Notes under the pieces: generated by a model
What the model saw: only the letters and a program-made list of their open reading frames with translations
What the model was told of the DNA's origin: nothing
Databases searched by the model: none
Translations under genes and position numbers: made by a program
Source of the DNA: Thozetella sp. PMI_491
Taxonomy: Eukaryota > Ascomycota > Sordariomycetes > Chaetosphaeriales > Chaetosphaeriaceae
NCBI GenBank assembly: GCA_021432635.1
Contig: MU270074.1
Location: 362,772-426,771 of the forward strand
DNA length: 64,000 bases
Direction: 5' to 3'
In this document: piece after piece, positions 10,901 through 21,767 of the stretch
Layout of the letters: each line of letters opens with the position of its first letter
Position numbering within the stretch: position 1 is the first letter of the stretch

Positions 10901-13541
10901 CAGGAGGTCGGATGCCGTTCGGCCGAGGAGGGCGAGCCTGCGGGACGATCGCTGTCCCCGGCAAACGGTTCGTGGTCGCTCCCCTGGGCCCGAGCGGAGA
11001 AATGTTGATAAAGTTGCCATGAGTCGGCGACATTCCCTGGCCCCTGGTACTCAATGCGCGCCTTACGCTGCCCAACAGCTTCCTCATTCCCTGCCCTGAC
11101 ATGGCGGATGCTACCAACTTCTCCTTCTCGGCTTCGGTCGGCTGGGGCTGGAACACGGTGGTTTCCCTGCTTGAGCCTCCGCCAATGCTGGGCGAGACAA
11201 CCTCGACGAAGGCGGGGCTGGGAGGGAACAGATTTCCACGAACTAGGCTGCCTGCGTACGGAAGGGTCAAGAAGAGCTCGTTGTTCTTGTAAAGAATCCT
11301 GTCGGTTACTGTGGAGTGTTCCCGAAGCGAGTCAGTCAAACTTCCGTTCCGCTTGTGCGACAGCTGCGCACGAACGCGCTTGCCGCCGAGTGCCCGGGGG
11401 GTGGTTGCGACAGGATCGGCGTTTATATAGACGGAACTTGGATCGACAGGGTGAGCGGCCAAGGGGTAGGCAGGCACTCCTGGCATGAAGCGCATGTTCT
11501 TGCCCGGAAAGGAGCATGAGATGACCTCGATGCTGTTGACACTCGTCGGCGAAGCCTGACCCCGCTGCCAGCCATCGGGTTCCTTGGAGGTGTTCTCAGG
11601 TGTTCCTGGTCGGTCGCCGACGATGACCGCGTCGATGTTGCCAGCCCTGGCGACGTCGGCATAAAAGCTGGTCTCGTCGCGGACAGCCTGGGGAACCACG
11701 TAATCTAGCTGAGGCGGGCCGCCATCGGCTTTCTCCCAGAATGAGGGATCCAAACTCGGGTTACGGTGTCCAGCAATGCCGCCTGGCACTACGGGAACGT
11801 CGGGACCTAAGCTGGCATCAAACTCCGGACCATCCCAGTATTGCGCGCACACCCTCCGCCAGCACTTCTTGAGCTCGGCCAGGATCTTGAGCTGGACCTT
11901 ACGTCCGTTCAAGTCTTGCGACAGCTCGTCGACTAGGTCGTTGAGAAGGTCGCAGAAGCCCATCCGCAGTGTGTAGTCAATCACAAAGTCGTCCATGAAG
12001 TAGTTGAGGATCCAATGGCGGATGGCCACGAAGGTTCGCACGCGCACGATCATGCCTGCTTCATCATTACGTTCCAGGGCCCAGCGCAGGCGCGAGATTA
12101 GCATTCGGAGGAGACTAAAGGGCTCTAAGAATGAACGGAAGGTGAGGAAGAAGTCGGACAGGAGCTCGTAGTCCAGGAAGCTTGGCGAGGTGATCTCGGC
12201 CACCAGGCGCGGAGGCGTGGCAGCGGTAACGGCGCCCGTTGCGGACGAGTACCTGACGATGGCCCGGTCGTCGCAGGCGGGCTTGAAGGTCAGCGAATCA
12301 AACATGGCCGCCTCGATGACCAGATGGGTCGACAGGTAGGTTGACCGCAGAGGGTGCAGGAGGTTGGGGGAGGTGATGCCGTCGGGGGCGCGGAAGGCGA
12401 AGGGGGGGGGGGGGTGACTTTCAGGGATGGTGATCGGAATCGGTCTTTTTATTATGTCGGGAGTCATGTCTCGCGGCGTTCGGTTCAGGACGGACGCGGT
12501 ACTGGAACGGAACTCCTCGGTTGGCGCATACGAGGAGCCGCGAATGAAAGGCGTGCCTCGTACACTAAAGCGTGGTGTTCCGAGGCGCCACGATGGAATG
12601 GAAACCTGCAGAAGCGGTGGGGTCACGGTGTCCATGTCCTCGACTGTTTTCGGCCTTTGGTCTTCACCCGGTTGGGTGATAACTATCTTGAAGCCACCCG
12701 GGTCCGACTCCCGCGCGACGCTCGTGTCTGGTATTGTGGAATCAGACACGGCGCGCCGGTGGCCAGGTCGACTGGGCAATCGCCTTCGGAGCTCGAATCG
12801 TGCCGTGGTCGGGGTGGACGGCACGTAGCTCGGGGTCCATGTGTTATCATGCAGTTGGGTGTCATCCGGAGCCTCCTCATTGCCCTTCTCGGCCAGGGCG
12901 TCCAAGCCTGCCGTCCCCGGTGGAGTGATAGGGAACACAAAATGTGGTTGAGGATAGCGCTGGTGCGCTGGGCGAACCGTGGGCCTACCACACACGTCAA
13001 CACCTGTGCCGCCACGAACGATACCCCGCGGGGAGAACACTACGCAACGGCACCTCGGACCAGCCGATGGCACCGCGACAGCGACAACGCAGGCTGCGCA
13101 GCCAGACGACAGAACTCACCTCAAATAGATACGCCCGTTATTCCCCACATTCGCGACGGTAAACTGGCGGCCCTCGCGGCCTGCTGAGCCCCCATCCGGG
13201 GCAATGTCGAATTTGTCCTCGTCCTGGCCCAACTTCTTGGCCCGCCAGGCCGGCATACCATCCTCCTGAGACTTGCGCTCCGTCACCGGGAGCAGCGTCC
13301 TAGGCAGCGCGTCGGGCGACAACCGCAGCTTCGACTTGGCGCGCCTCACCCCCTTCGAGCCCCCGCCATCCCGCGCGAGGGTCGGGGACCGGCGCGGGCG
13401 CGCATCCTTCGCTCCCTTTCCCGGCGGCGTCGATGCCGCGGCCTTGGCCTGCTCGCGCAGAAGCTGCTCTTGCTGTCGGTATCGGTTCGAGAGGGCAGTG
13501 GACGGAGGCGTGGGAAGCGGGTTGGCCTCCATCGCATCCAT
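7911..13541 (-). CDS. LTE1: Lte1-type Ras guanine nucleotide exchange factor
   Basis: Exchange factor of the CDC25/RasGEF superfamily with the Lte1 layout: a RasGEF N-terminal module near the front, a very long low-complexity middle and the catalytic domain at the end. Two exons (13120-13541 and 7911-12984) give 1,831 residues. Exon 1 (MDAMEANPLPTPPSTALSN) ends in phase 2, and the acceptor at 12985 completes an Arg codon. The N module lies at about residues 355-500 (LRSTYLSTHLVIEAAMFD; FLTFRSFLEPFSLL; TFVAIRHWILNYFMDDF). The catalytic domain covers about the last 250 residues (WRELIEMRWKN, VVIARFNIMVKWAVSE, IKFIHIAAHCRRYRNFATM, FVGIYTHDLLFN). The linker is rich in Ser, Pro and Arg with many TP/SP sites, suggesting phosphoregulation. 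In yeast Lte1 acts in mitotic exit; in moulds the target GTPase is not settled. A run of G bases near 12404-12416 encodes part of a Pro stretch. Confidence 0.88.
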
Positions 13542-13724
13542 GTGTGGAGCTTGTTGGGTCGCCGAGCTATGAGCTCCTCGTTATGCTCGCTGCGACTCCT
13601 ACGACGAGAGACATGGAGGGTTAATACGGCCGACACGGGTCTGTATATGCTTGCTTCTGGGGGAGCTGCAGTGGAAGAGGCGGTGGTGCCGTGCGATGGC
13701 GGCGGGGTTTCGGAGGGAAGAAGC

Positions 13725-13746
13725 AAAAAAAAAAAAAAAAAAAAAA
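13725..13746. repeat. A22 homopolymer
   Basis: Twenty-two consecutive A (poly-T on the LTE1 coding strand) about 185 bp upstream of the LTE1 start. It may act as a nucleosome-excluding dA:dT tract in that promoter; the role is inference. Confidence 0.9.
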
Positions 13747-16700
13747 GGCAGGCGCGACACGGTGAGAAGCAAGACGCAAGAAGCAAGAAGCAAGGAAGGC
13801 GCCCGTGGGTACAGTCCGTGTGGGCGCGCACGGCGGCCAGGGAAAATGAGGTCAGGATGGCCGGGAAAGAGGGAACTCACGGGTAGCACGGAGAACGCCA
13901 TAAAGGAAAAGGCGGGTTCCAATTGGCGAATCGACCAAAACACGCTATTGGGGGGGTGTGGTGTGTGGTTCAGGACCAGCTCATGTGTGGCCCAAAGGCG
14001 ACAACAATAGAGCAATGAGCGGACAGACCGAGGAGACCAGAGAAGAGGTCCGTTCAGCGCATCGTCACGAGGCGAGTAGTCTCCTCTGCTTGGTGGTTGA
14101 GGTCAGATCGCCGGGGCGAGGAAGAAGGAAAGAACAGGCATATGCATGGTGCGTGTGTGTGTGTGTGCGCGGGTGTGGGTGGTGTGCGCTTTTGCTTGCT
14201 GGGCCTGGTTCTGGCCTGGCTGTGGCCCGCCCCCCCCGTCCTCTCTTCCCTTCTCCCCTCGGGCCCGTGGGAAATTTGCCAGGCGGGACCTTGGGCTCCT
14301 AGAGAGCTGGCCAACCTAGAGGGCTTGGCCGGTGGGCTCCCCTGTCCTTCCCAGCTTGCCAGGTAAGCCAGGCTCTGCCAAAGCTAAGGACCGGGGGGGG
14401 TCAGCTAATTTTCTGTGGCTGGCCTGGTCCAGGGATGGGCGCAACGACCCCCCGGCCGTTAGCTCATAATAACGGATAGCGCCGCGGATTACTTGCCGCG
14501 CCTTGGGGTCCCCTCCACCACCCCTCTCATTGTCTTTGACCCAGCCCGTTCCCTACCCCACTTATGTCCACTATTATAGTGCCTAGTTTGTCTGAGTACC
14601 TCTGCCTACACCCGAGAGCGCTGCTATCTCCAGGTACATACCTACTTAATTACCTACCTACCTTTGTCTTGATGGTACAGTAGCACACTAGGTACCTTAC
14701 CTACCCCTCCAAGGGAGCCTCGACGCATAACCTAAGCTGCCTCTTATTGCGTTTTGGCTGTGGACGCTCCCATTCCCGTGCCTCTTCCCTCTGTTACCCC
14801 TTTGGGTGGGGAGGGTGGCATCATGATGACGGGGCGCATCTGAGGGAAGAAAGGAGGAGAAGGGGGGGGAGGAGGAGGGAAGGAGAGAAGCAAGATGAAA
14901 GGGGTGGCCGATGACGAAGAGCTGAACGGTGGGCGTAGCAAGTACATACAGCACCACTGAGGCGCTGTGGACGCTGCGGGCTCGACCAGGCAATCGAAGT
15001 GTACCTGCTGTATGTACCTACCTGACCGACTGTATGTACCCGCGCGCACGGTTCGGTCCTGTTTAGTGCTTCCTATGGGCGGGGGCCAGATGGGGCGGGC
15101 GGGGCGGTTGGGCCTATCAGGGGAGAGCTTTCGCCATGGGCCAGTTGGCGACGGCATCTGGCCATTCCGTTACCACCCGGCATGCTCAAGATTACGGAGT
15201 CCTGTGCTGTGGGCCGTCCAAAGGAGCCAAGGGGCCCCGCAAGCGTTGGCAGGCAAGGCAGGCAAAGCATTTTGGCATGGTTGGCAGGCAAGCAAGGTTA
15301 GGAACCGTACGGAGCAACTAGTAGGTAAGGCCCCGCGTCGCCACAGTCGCCCGCCATTCGCTGTCGCTTCGTTCATGCGGACAATGCCTTGGTCTTTCCG
15401 ACAGAAGGCGCCAGAGGGCGGGCGGCCGATCACGAACTTTCTAGCTTCGTTCGTTATGGCCGACCAGGCCTCTCTCCCGCCTCACCTCGGAAGAACACAC
15501 GGCAGCGCGGCAGGAGTTTGGTACGGCAGCCCCCTCTCCCTCCTTGAGCGTCCCCCCTGGGTCGGGCACCAACGGAAAAAGGGGTGGTGGTGGGTGGCTG
15601 GCAGGATCTCCCATGCTTGTCCCTAGTAGTAGTGCAACCGTGGAGCAACCGATTCACTGGGGGCTTCTTGACATCATTTGTCTGGGTCTTCATTTCCCAG
15701 CAGTTCGTTCCCCCCTTGCCAACCTATCCCGGATCTCGCTCCGTAGAAGCCATCTCCTGCACGGAACTCTGCGCGATCTGATGGGTTCGAACTGTTCGGC
15801 AAGCAAGCACCCAAGAACGATTCCAAAAAGCCCTCAGGGCCATGCTTGGCCAAAGGGACTACATGCGGCGTCCGAATTAGAAAGTAAAGATTTAAATAAG
15901 TATAAAAAAAAACAATAAAAATAAGCACATAATTCCTATCCCGCATTGGTTGGGGCCCTTGCCCGCTCACACACACATCGACAAGTTAGCGGCCGCAAGG
16001 ACAGTCTGGATTCCGGCGGCTCGGGGTGCGCTGAAAACGGGCTGCGCTGGAAACGGCAGGAAGCATGCCGCTGGCTTCTCCGGGCGACGCGGGTCTCGCG
16101 AAGCTCCATCTCGTGTCCCGCCGTCACAAACCCCTTCCGCCCCTCCCCAGTTCATTCGCTTCCCACCACACGGCATCGCTAGAGGTGTCAAAAATTCCCC
16201 GTGCCTATTTTGAAGCCTCAATCCCGGTTGATATCCAGGCTGCCCACTCCAGCCTGGGTGCTTGATTGACAAGGATTTCCTGGACGAGGCCCTGCACCTT
16301 TCCCATTAACCCATGAAATATGGAACGGCAGTGGCCTTCACCGGGGCGACACCATCAAGCGAGCTCTGCCGGCCGTGTCCCTACCCTTGCAGTACGGAGT
16401 TCGAGAGGGCGGCCGACAAAACCTGGAGGGCGACGTGCTTCTCTTGTTTTGTGAGCCGTAGCCGCGCTCCGACCCTGCTTCCATCCTCCTCGCTAGGCGT
16501 TATGCCTCCACCCCACGTGGATGGCGCGCGGCTGGTTGTCGTCGTCGTCGAAAACGTCTTAAAAGAGGGGGTGGGAGCGGCCGGCCTTGACTCCAGCCAC
16601 CAGAGCTGCCTCGCCAGGGCTTGCGTGCAGGAAAGGATGCACTCTGACTCCCGCAGCACGACCGCATCGACGGCCGTGTTGCCTACATTGCCCAATCAGG

Positions 16701-16776
16701 TGGCCCAATTCTCCCTCTAGTCCGTCCATGCAGACCGTGATCACGATCACACAGCGTCGCATGCTTAAGAGCGTCG

Positions 16777-16790
16777 TACGGTACTCCGTA
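16777..16790. repeat. Short inverted repeat TACGG-N4-CCGTA
   Basis: Perfect 5-bp arms around TACT; the right half contains one of four TACTCCGTA 9-mers of this region. Confidence 0.7.
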
Positions 16791-18472
16791 ACTTCAGGCC
16801 TTAACTGCCATCATAATGGCTTAAGAGATCTCTGCTATCGGGGACTAACGTTTACCGAGCTCAACCTACTGCAAGAACTGCTCCTCCAAACGGTGAGGAC
16901 TTGAGAGCCATGTTGGCGAGTTCTTCACCGCCACCTCCAGGCGACAAAAATGCCCGATTTACTCATGCGTACGTTCGTGGGGACCAGTCCTAAATCCGCG
17001 CGGCTAGCGATGTACGGCTTAGCGACGGGAGGGCTCGCAGCCCACGCCACGTGCTGGAGGAGACCAGAGACCCAAGGCGAAGGACTAGAGAGAATGACCC
17101 AATCCAACCGCGACTATCCTTACTCTTCTCGTCGAGAGGTACATACATGCCGTAGCAGCAGAGCATCTGCCGTGATGCCTCGTTCCGTCCATAGGGCGCC
17201 TTCGGCGGGTAGAAGTCGCCTTCGCTTGCCCATCGCGAGGACCGTAGCGGCGTGAGCCATCCACTCGGCTCCCTCCTTGCCTTCTCTCACCTCTCGATGA
17301 CGCTCCGCCCGCCGTTGAGCGGCGCGCCAACGTTGATCGACACTTTGTCGAAAGACTCCCCGCTTAGGGATCCGACGGTCAAGGATCTTTCCTCCACATT
17401 TCGACCGCCCAAGCGCCGGTCATCGTACTTTTCAATCAAACCACACGTCCCGGTCCTTTGTCCTTCAGACCACTGGAGGCCATCTCGGGGGGGGGAAGGC
17501 CAGCGATCAGATATCGAAAGCTAGTTTGGTAATCCCGAGTCGCTTTCTCAAAGCTCTAGGCCAGGCGAGAAAGCAGTCAATTACCCCTCACCCACCTTGG
17601 GAATTTGAGGCCCAGGTGCATGATGCGATCAGGGTCCCCCCTCCAATGGAGATGCAAATGGAGCTGGGTCACACGCTTTTGTACATGCAGTCCCCGCTGC
17701 GACCCGTGCCTGGGTTCAAAGAGAGCTTCGAGACATGACTGCCCCCGTTCCTGCTCGCCGGGCTCCCAAGAGCCCGTCCAATTCTCGACCGCAATCACAC
17801 GCAGGAGCACTGCAATAATACTCTAAGTGCTTCTTGTCTTCTCCACCTCCAGCACCCCCTTCCTGCTGCTAGGGCAAGTCACGCGTCCTCCTTAATCAAT
17901 CATCGCGACCGGGGCCGGAAATTGGCCCAAGTGCTCGGGTTGTTATGCGCACGCGTCCAACCGCCAGCGCACGGTGCGCCAGTTGACTGCATTGTCTGCC
18001 GTGGCTTGCACCCAAAATTACGCGCAACATGGGGGCGTGACCTGGCGTCCATCGCCGAGCAGAGCCCGAGTTGTTTGTGTGCCGACATGAATATAGAAGC
18101 AGATCGGCGAGGCGCCATTTTGGGTGCGTCGCACTGGATCTTTTGGGAAGTCTCAGTCGACTGGCGCTCTCTCGAGGTGCAGCATGACTCTCCACTAAGT
18201 AAGGGGAGGGAGAGGCTGTTGTCTCCGCTGCTAGCGATGACTATAGCTATAGTGGCTGGCTTCGTGGGACAACAGGCGATCGAGCGAGCCGGAAGCTGTC
18301 CCGGGGACGGCGTACCAAAGTCCGGGCTGCCCTCCACGAGGAGTTGGCTACCGCTTTCGGCGTCTTTGTGGGGTGGCATCCTGCTTCTTTGTACCCATTT
18401 TGCGTGCAAGCTTAGCTCTTTGCCCCTCCCCTGTCCTCCCTGCCATTGCACACCAAAAGCCCGCCCAGGGAG

Positions 18473-18507
18473 CTACTCCGTAGAGCTGCTGCTGTAGTAC
18501 GGAGTAG
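18473..18507. repeat. 10-bp inverted repeat CTACTCCGTA / TACGGAGTAG
   Basis: Arms at 18473-18482 and 18498-18507 are perfect reverse complements separated by 15 bp (GAGCTGCTGCTGTAG). It could be a dimeric factor site, a small hairpin or a trace of a mobile element end; no coding sequence is nearby. Confidence 0.85.
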
Positions 18508-19042
18508 TCCTCCGTCGAGCTACGAGCTGCAGAAGTGCACACCACCGACAGGGATAGGCGATCGAGCTCGTCCCTCGGCCGAGTCCGGGTGGGGGGTTAT
18601 GAGGCAGGCAAACAAGCTCACGCCCGGCGGTGCGCCACCTTGCTCGTGTAACCGACCGCGTCCTCCCACGTTGCTAATGTAGGCGACGGCGCCAGTGTCA
18701 CACCGCTCTGAAGCTACCGCGCGCCGTCTCGCCGCTCCTTTGGGCGAGGCCGTAGCCCACGAGGCGCTTCGATACCGGGCGGCAGCGGGAGCCCTAGAAC
18801 CGCGGCAGGGGCCAGCCTCCGCGTCCCAACGACGCGGGAGCATTGGCTCGTGCTTGACGAAGGATTTTGCCTTCTTACTACCAACGCGCTTGTCGGCACG
18901 CAAGCAGCGGACGGGGGGGGGACAACGATGCTGCGTAACTATGGACGGGGATGCAGCTCCTCCGGTGATAGACCGCGACACCCAGGTTGGGGGTCGCAAC
19001 TGGCTGTTTTCGCGTCATCCAACGATGTGCTCTCTACTGTAG

Positions 19043-19051
19043 TACTCCGTA
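19043..19051 (+). repeat. Further copy of the 9-mer TACTCCGTA
   Basis: Fourth exact copy within 2.3 kb (others start at 16782 and 18474, and at 18498 in reverse). Confidence 0.8.
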
Positions 19052-19099
19052 TGGGTGTCCCCCCTGCAGGCTGGCCCCCCTTCTTTGCCCAGCCCTCGA

Positions 19100-19115
19100 A
19101 CTTTATCGATAAAGT
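19100..19115. promoter_or_regulatory. 16-bp perfect palindrome with core TTATCGATAA
   Basis: ACTTTATCGATAAAGT equals its own reverse complement. It shares the 10-bp core with the palindrome in the eL42/SPB4 promoter (41207-41222). A dimeric protein binding site is a reasonable guess; no gene start is evident close by. Confidence 0.6.
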
Positions 19116-21500
19116 CGTTCGATCCCTGATTTCATCCTCCCTCTATGTACATAGGAGCCACTAATTAGGTCGGGCGGCACACGGGACTGGCCTGGCCTGG
19201 CCCACCTTGCCTAGGGAGGTAAGCGCTTCTTCCTCGACATGCTGCCTGTTGAGGGCAAAAGAGCTCCTGGTGAACCCCCCATTGTTTGACGTCTCTCTTA
19301 GTTTTGTTTGTTCGCTCTGCAGCCCGCCCATCCATTTCGGTATGTACCATGACCACGATGCCGTACTACGTAGGACGGTGGGGGTGGTCACTCAATGTGT
19401 GCCTTAACCTCCTCTCCCCCCTTTCCTGCTTCCCTTCCCCCCCAATGAGGCTTTCTCGGCATATCCCGTTTGTTGACTAGCTGTAAACGAGCGGCTCAGC
19501 ACTGGCTCTATTGCTGCCTTCCACGATCCCATCACCATCCCACTAGACCGGAACTTAAATGCCGGCAGCCTAGGATCCCAGCCCCGAGTCTTATCATACT
19601 TGCCCTCAAGGCACGTATCATGATGCTGCTTGGCTGGCCTAGCTGAGGATATTGGCTCCCAATCACACTCTGGCAACCCACCCTCCTCCTCTGCATATCC
19701 TTGCCGTCCTGCTGAAACATCCTCTCCCCCACGTAAATATAGAACTGCAAGGCGCACAACGTCAAGTATTGCATACTTGCATACTTATATAGTACACAAA
19801 CATACAAACACGTAGGCTGGATGGAGTCCCACCCCGCCCTCGGGAGGTCGAGAAGTAAGTTAGACCTTCTCTCCGCGTCTAGGACGCCCCTGCCGGCCTA
19901 CATGACTGATGGTGTCTGGCATTTGAGGGTGTCTTCTAGGGCTCAGAGGCTAGTTCTGCAAATGCTCCAAGCGACCGGGAGCTTCCTCCACTGAGGATCT
20001 TCCCCGGCCCCCCCCCCAAGAAGCCCTAATCATGGCCGCGGTAGATACGTTCCCCGCTCCTGCAACTTGGAACGGGCCATGTCAGTTATTTCTCCTGAAC
20101 ATAAGGGTCTTCGCGGCGAATTTTCTCAGTGTGGCACGTGGGAGCTAGGTAGTTTGTCCGAATCGAGCCATCGTTTCCGAGAGCTCGCAAGAACCTCGTT
20201 CGGCTGCCTTTGCAATCTCGTGGCATCCTCCCAACCGGGAGGATGGGTGCCGGGGTAATGCGATGGCATCTTGTGGTACACCCCGTTGTTTCTTAACGGC
20301 CAACTCACGTTCGTACGAATTATTCACAGTCCTAGCAACGCGTCCTGTAAGCAAGAGGGTGGCTCAGAAGACACCTCGTGCCTCCCAACTGTTCATTCTC
20401 CATCTATATGTAACAAATAGCTACAAGGGCCTCTCTTAAAACATGATTTGAGAAAGACTCGATATATCCCTGGCCAGGGGATCCCCGGTACGGCTGGGAC
20501 TTACCTTGGAAACGTTGTATGTGATTATCCACGCCATTCGCAGATGTTGATCTACCTAGGAAACTGAGCTCCTTTGCTAGGAAATGTTACGTCTCCTCTT
20601 CGATCATCGAGTAGTTTCTCGGCACTAGTCGCATTCCTAGACCGCCCACTCGTGTTCCCCCCTTATCAAAGAAACGAAAATGATATGTCTTATTCGCAAA
20701 ACCCTGGCTTGAAGGGAACTTGGCAGTCATGCTAACATCCACACAAAGGACTCTCAAGGGTTCTTTCGGGCAACTCTTAGTGCAAGTGTGCTAAAATTGG
20801 ACGATAACATTCACGTGTGGACTCGTAGATTCGTGCTTCTCTCGCCGTCATTATATTTCGGCTGGAATTGCTTTTCATGTCTCAGGATGCTGACTCTCAC
20901 AAGACTTGCGGGCGGTCGGGCGGCCCTGGATGATGCTGACGTATTCAGTGCTTCAGATATGTCAAGGCCCTTAATAGATAATCCATATAGATATGCAGTT
21001 TGATCCTGAATTCCTTTGTGTGAAATTCTCGCTAAACAAGTCCTAATTACCGCTGTTGGATCCTATCAGCCACGACCACGCCTTCCACCCCGTGCATGAC
21101 CTCAATATAGTTTTCTCTCCCATAACACATATTGCTTCGGCGCGGCGTTCTGGTCCCTCAGTTTGGTTCCGTACGGTAGAATCTCTGCGACGTTTCGTCG
21201 CACCTAGTTAGAAAACGCGTGTGGCTGAGTTCCAACGAAGCAGGCTGGGAGAGCCAGTCGCTCCGCTATCCGCTTCCCTCTGCCTGGGACTACGAGGGAT
21301 ATTGCAAGTTCAAGCCATAGCTATCTCGCTTTGGATGGGATTGCATGACCTACATAGCTGCTGGCTAGTTGTTGGCCAACTCCTTTCCTCGCGTGGTGCA
21401 CTTCGCGGTGCGTCACAAGCTTGCATTGTTGACATCCCCCTATCCACTACGTCATCGTTTTAGATTGGGACGTTAAGTGATTTTCAAGCATAGTATGCAC

Positions 21501-21525
21501 TATATATATATATATATATATATAT
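21501..21525. repeat. (TA)12 dinucleotide tract
   Basis: Perfect alternating TA followed by a T/A-rich stretch, about 240 bp beyond the SEC18 stop codon. Confidence 0.95.
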
Positions 21526-21767
21526 TTAAAAAAAAATCCACTCCGATATTGCACCGCCTGTTACTATCTGTAGCTTCCTGGTGACGAGGTTTTACGGCAG
21601 TCAGGGAGAGCAAAGTATCTATCAACATTAACCACCGCATCCGATTGATAAGCTGAGACTAGTAGGATCGGCTCATATTAGTCGCTCCTGAATTCTAAGA
21701 TCTAACCTAAAAGGTCTCACCCAGTGCACGAGTCGCGATGTTTTCATTTCCTACTCAAGAGACTATT

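Larger units (their letters stand above)
13542..21767. other. 8.2-kb gene-poor region
   Basis: No frame here has homology I recognise or good fungal codon character; the longer frames overlap one another on both strands and are rich in Arg, Pro and Cys. It holds an A22 run, pyrimidine/purine-rich tracts (14820-14890), TAGGTAGG/CCTACCTA-type repeats (14636-14705 and 15001-15035), a cluster of the 9-mer TACTCCGTA, a 16-bp palindrome at 19100 and a (TA) tract at 21501. The first few hundred bases should contain the LTE1 promoter. From about 20,380 to 21,700 it is A/T-richer. Missed non-coding RNAs or very short exons cannot be excluded. Confidence 0.55.

Noticed and set aside
12354-13187. Long plus-strand ORF opposite the RasGEF gene
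   Set aside because: Mirror frame of a real coding exon and its intron; no protein character of its own.
14967-15626. 219-codon ORF in the large desert
   Set aside because: Cys/Arg/Trp-rich random-looking text, overlapping other frames, no recognisable domain.
19105-19125. tRNA-like T-loop word GTTCGATCC
   Set aside because: No matching T-stem, A box or acceptor stem around it.
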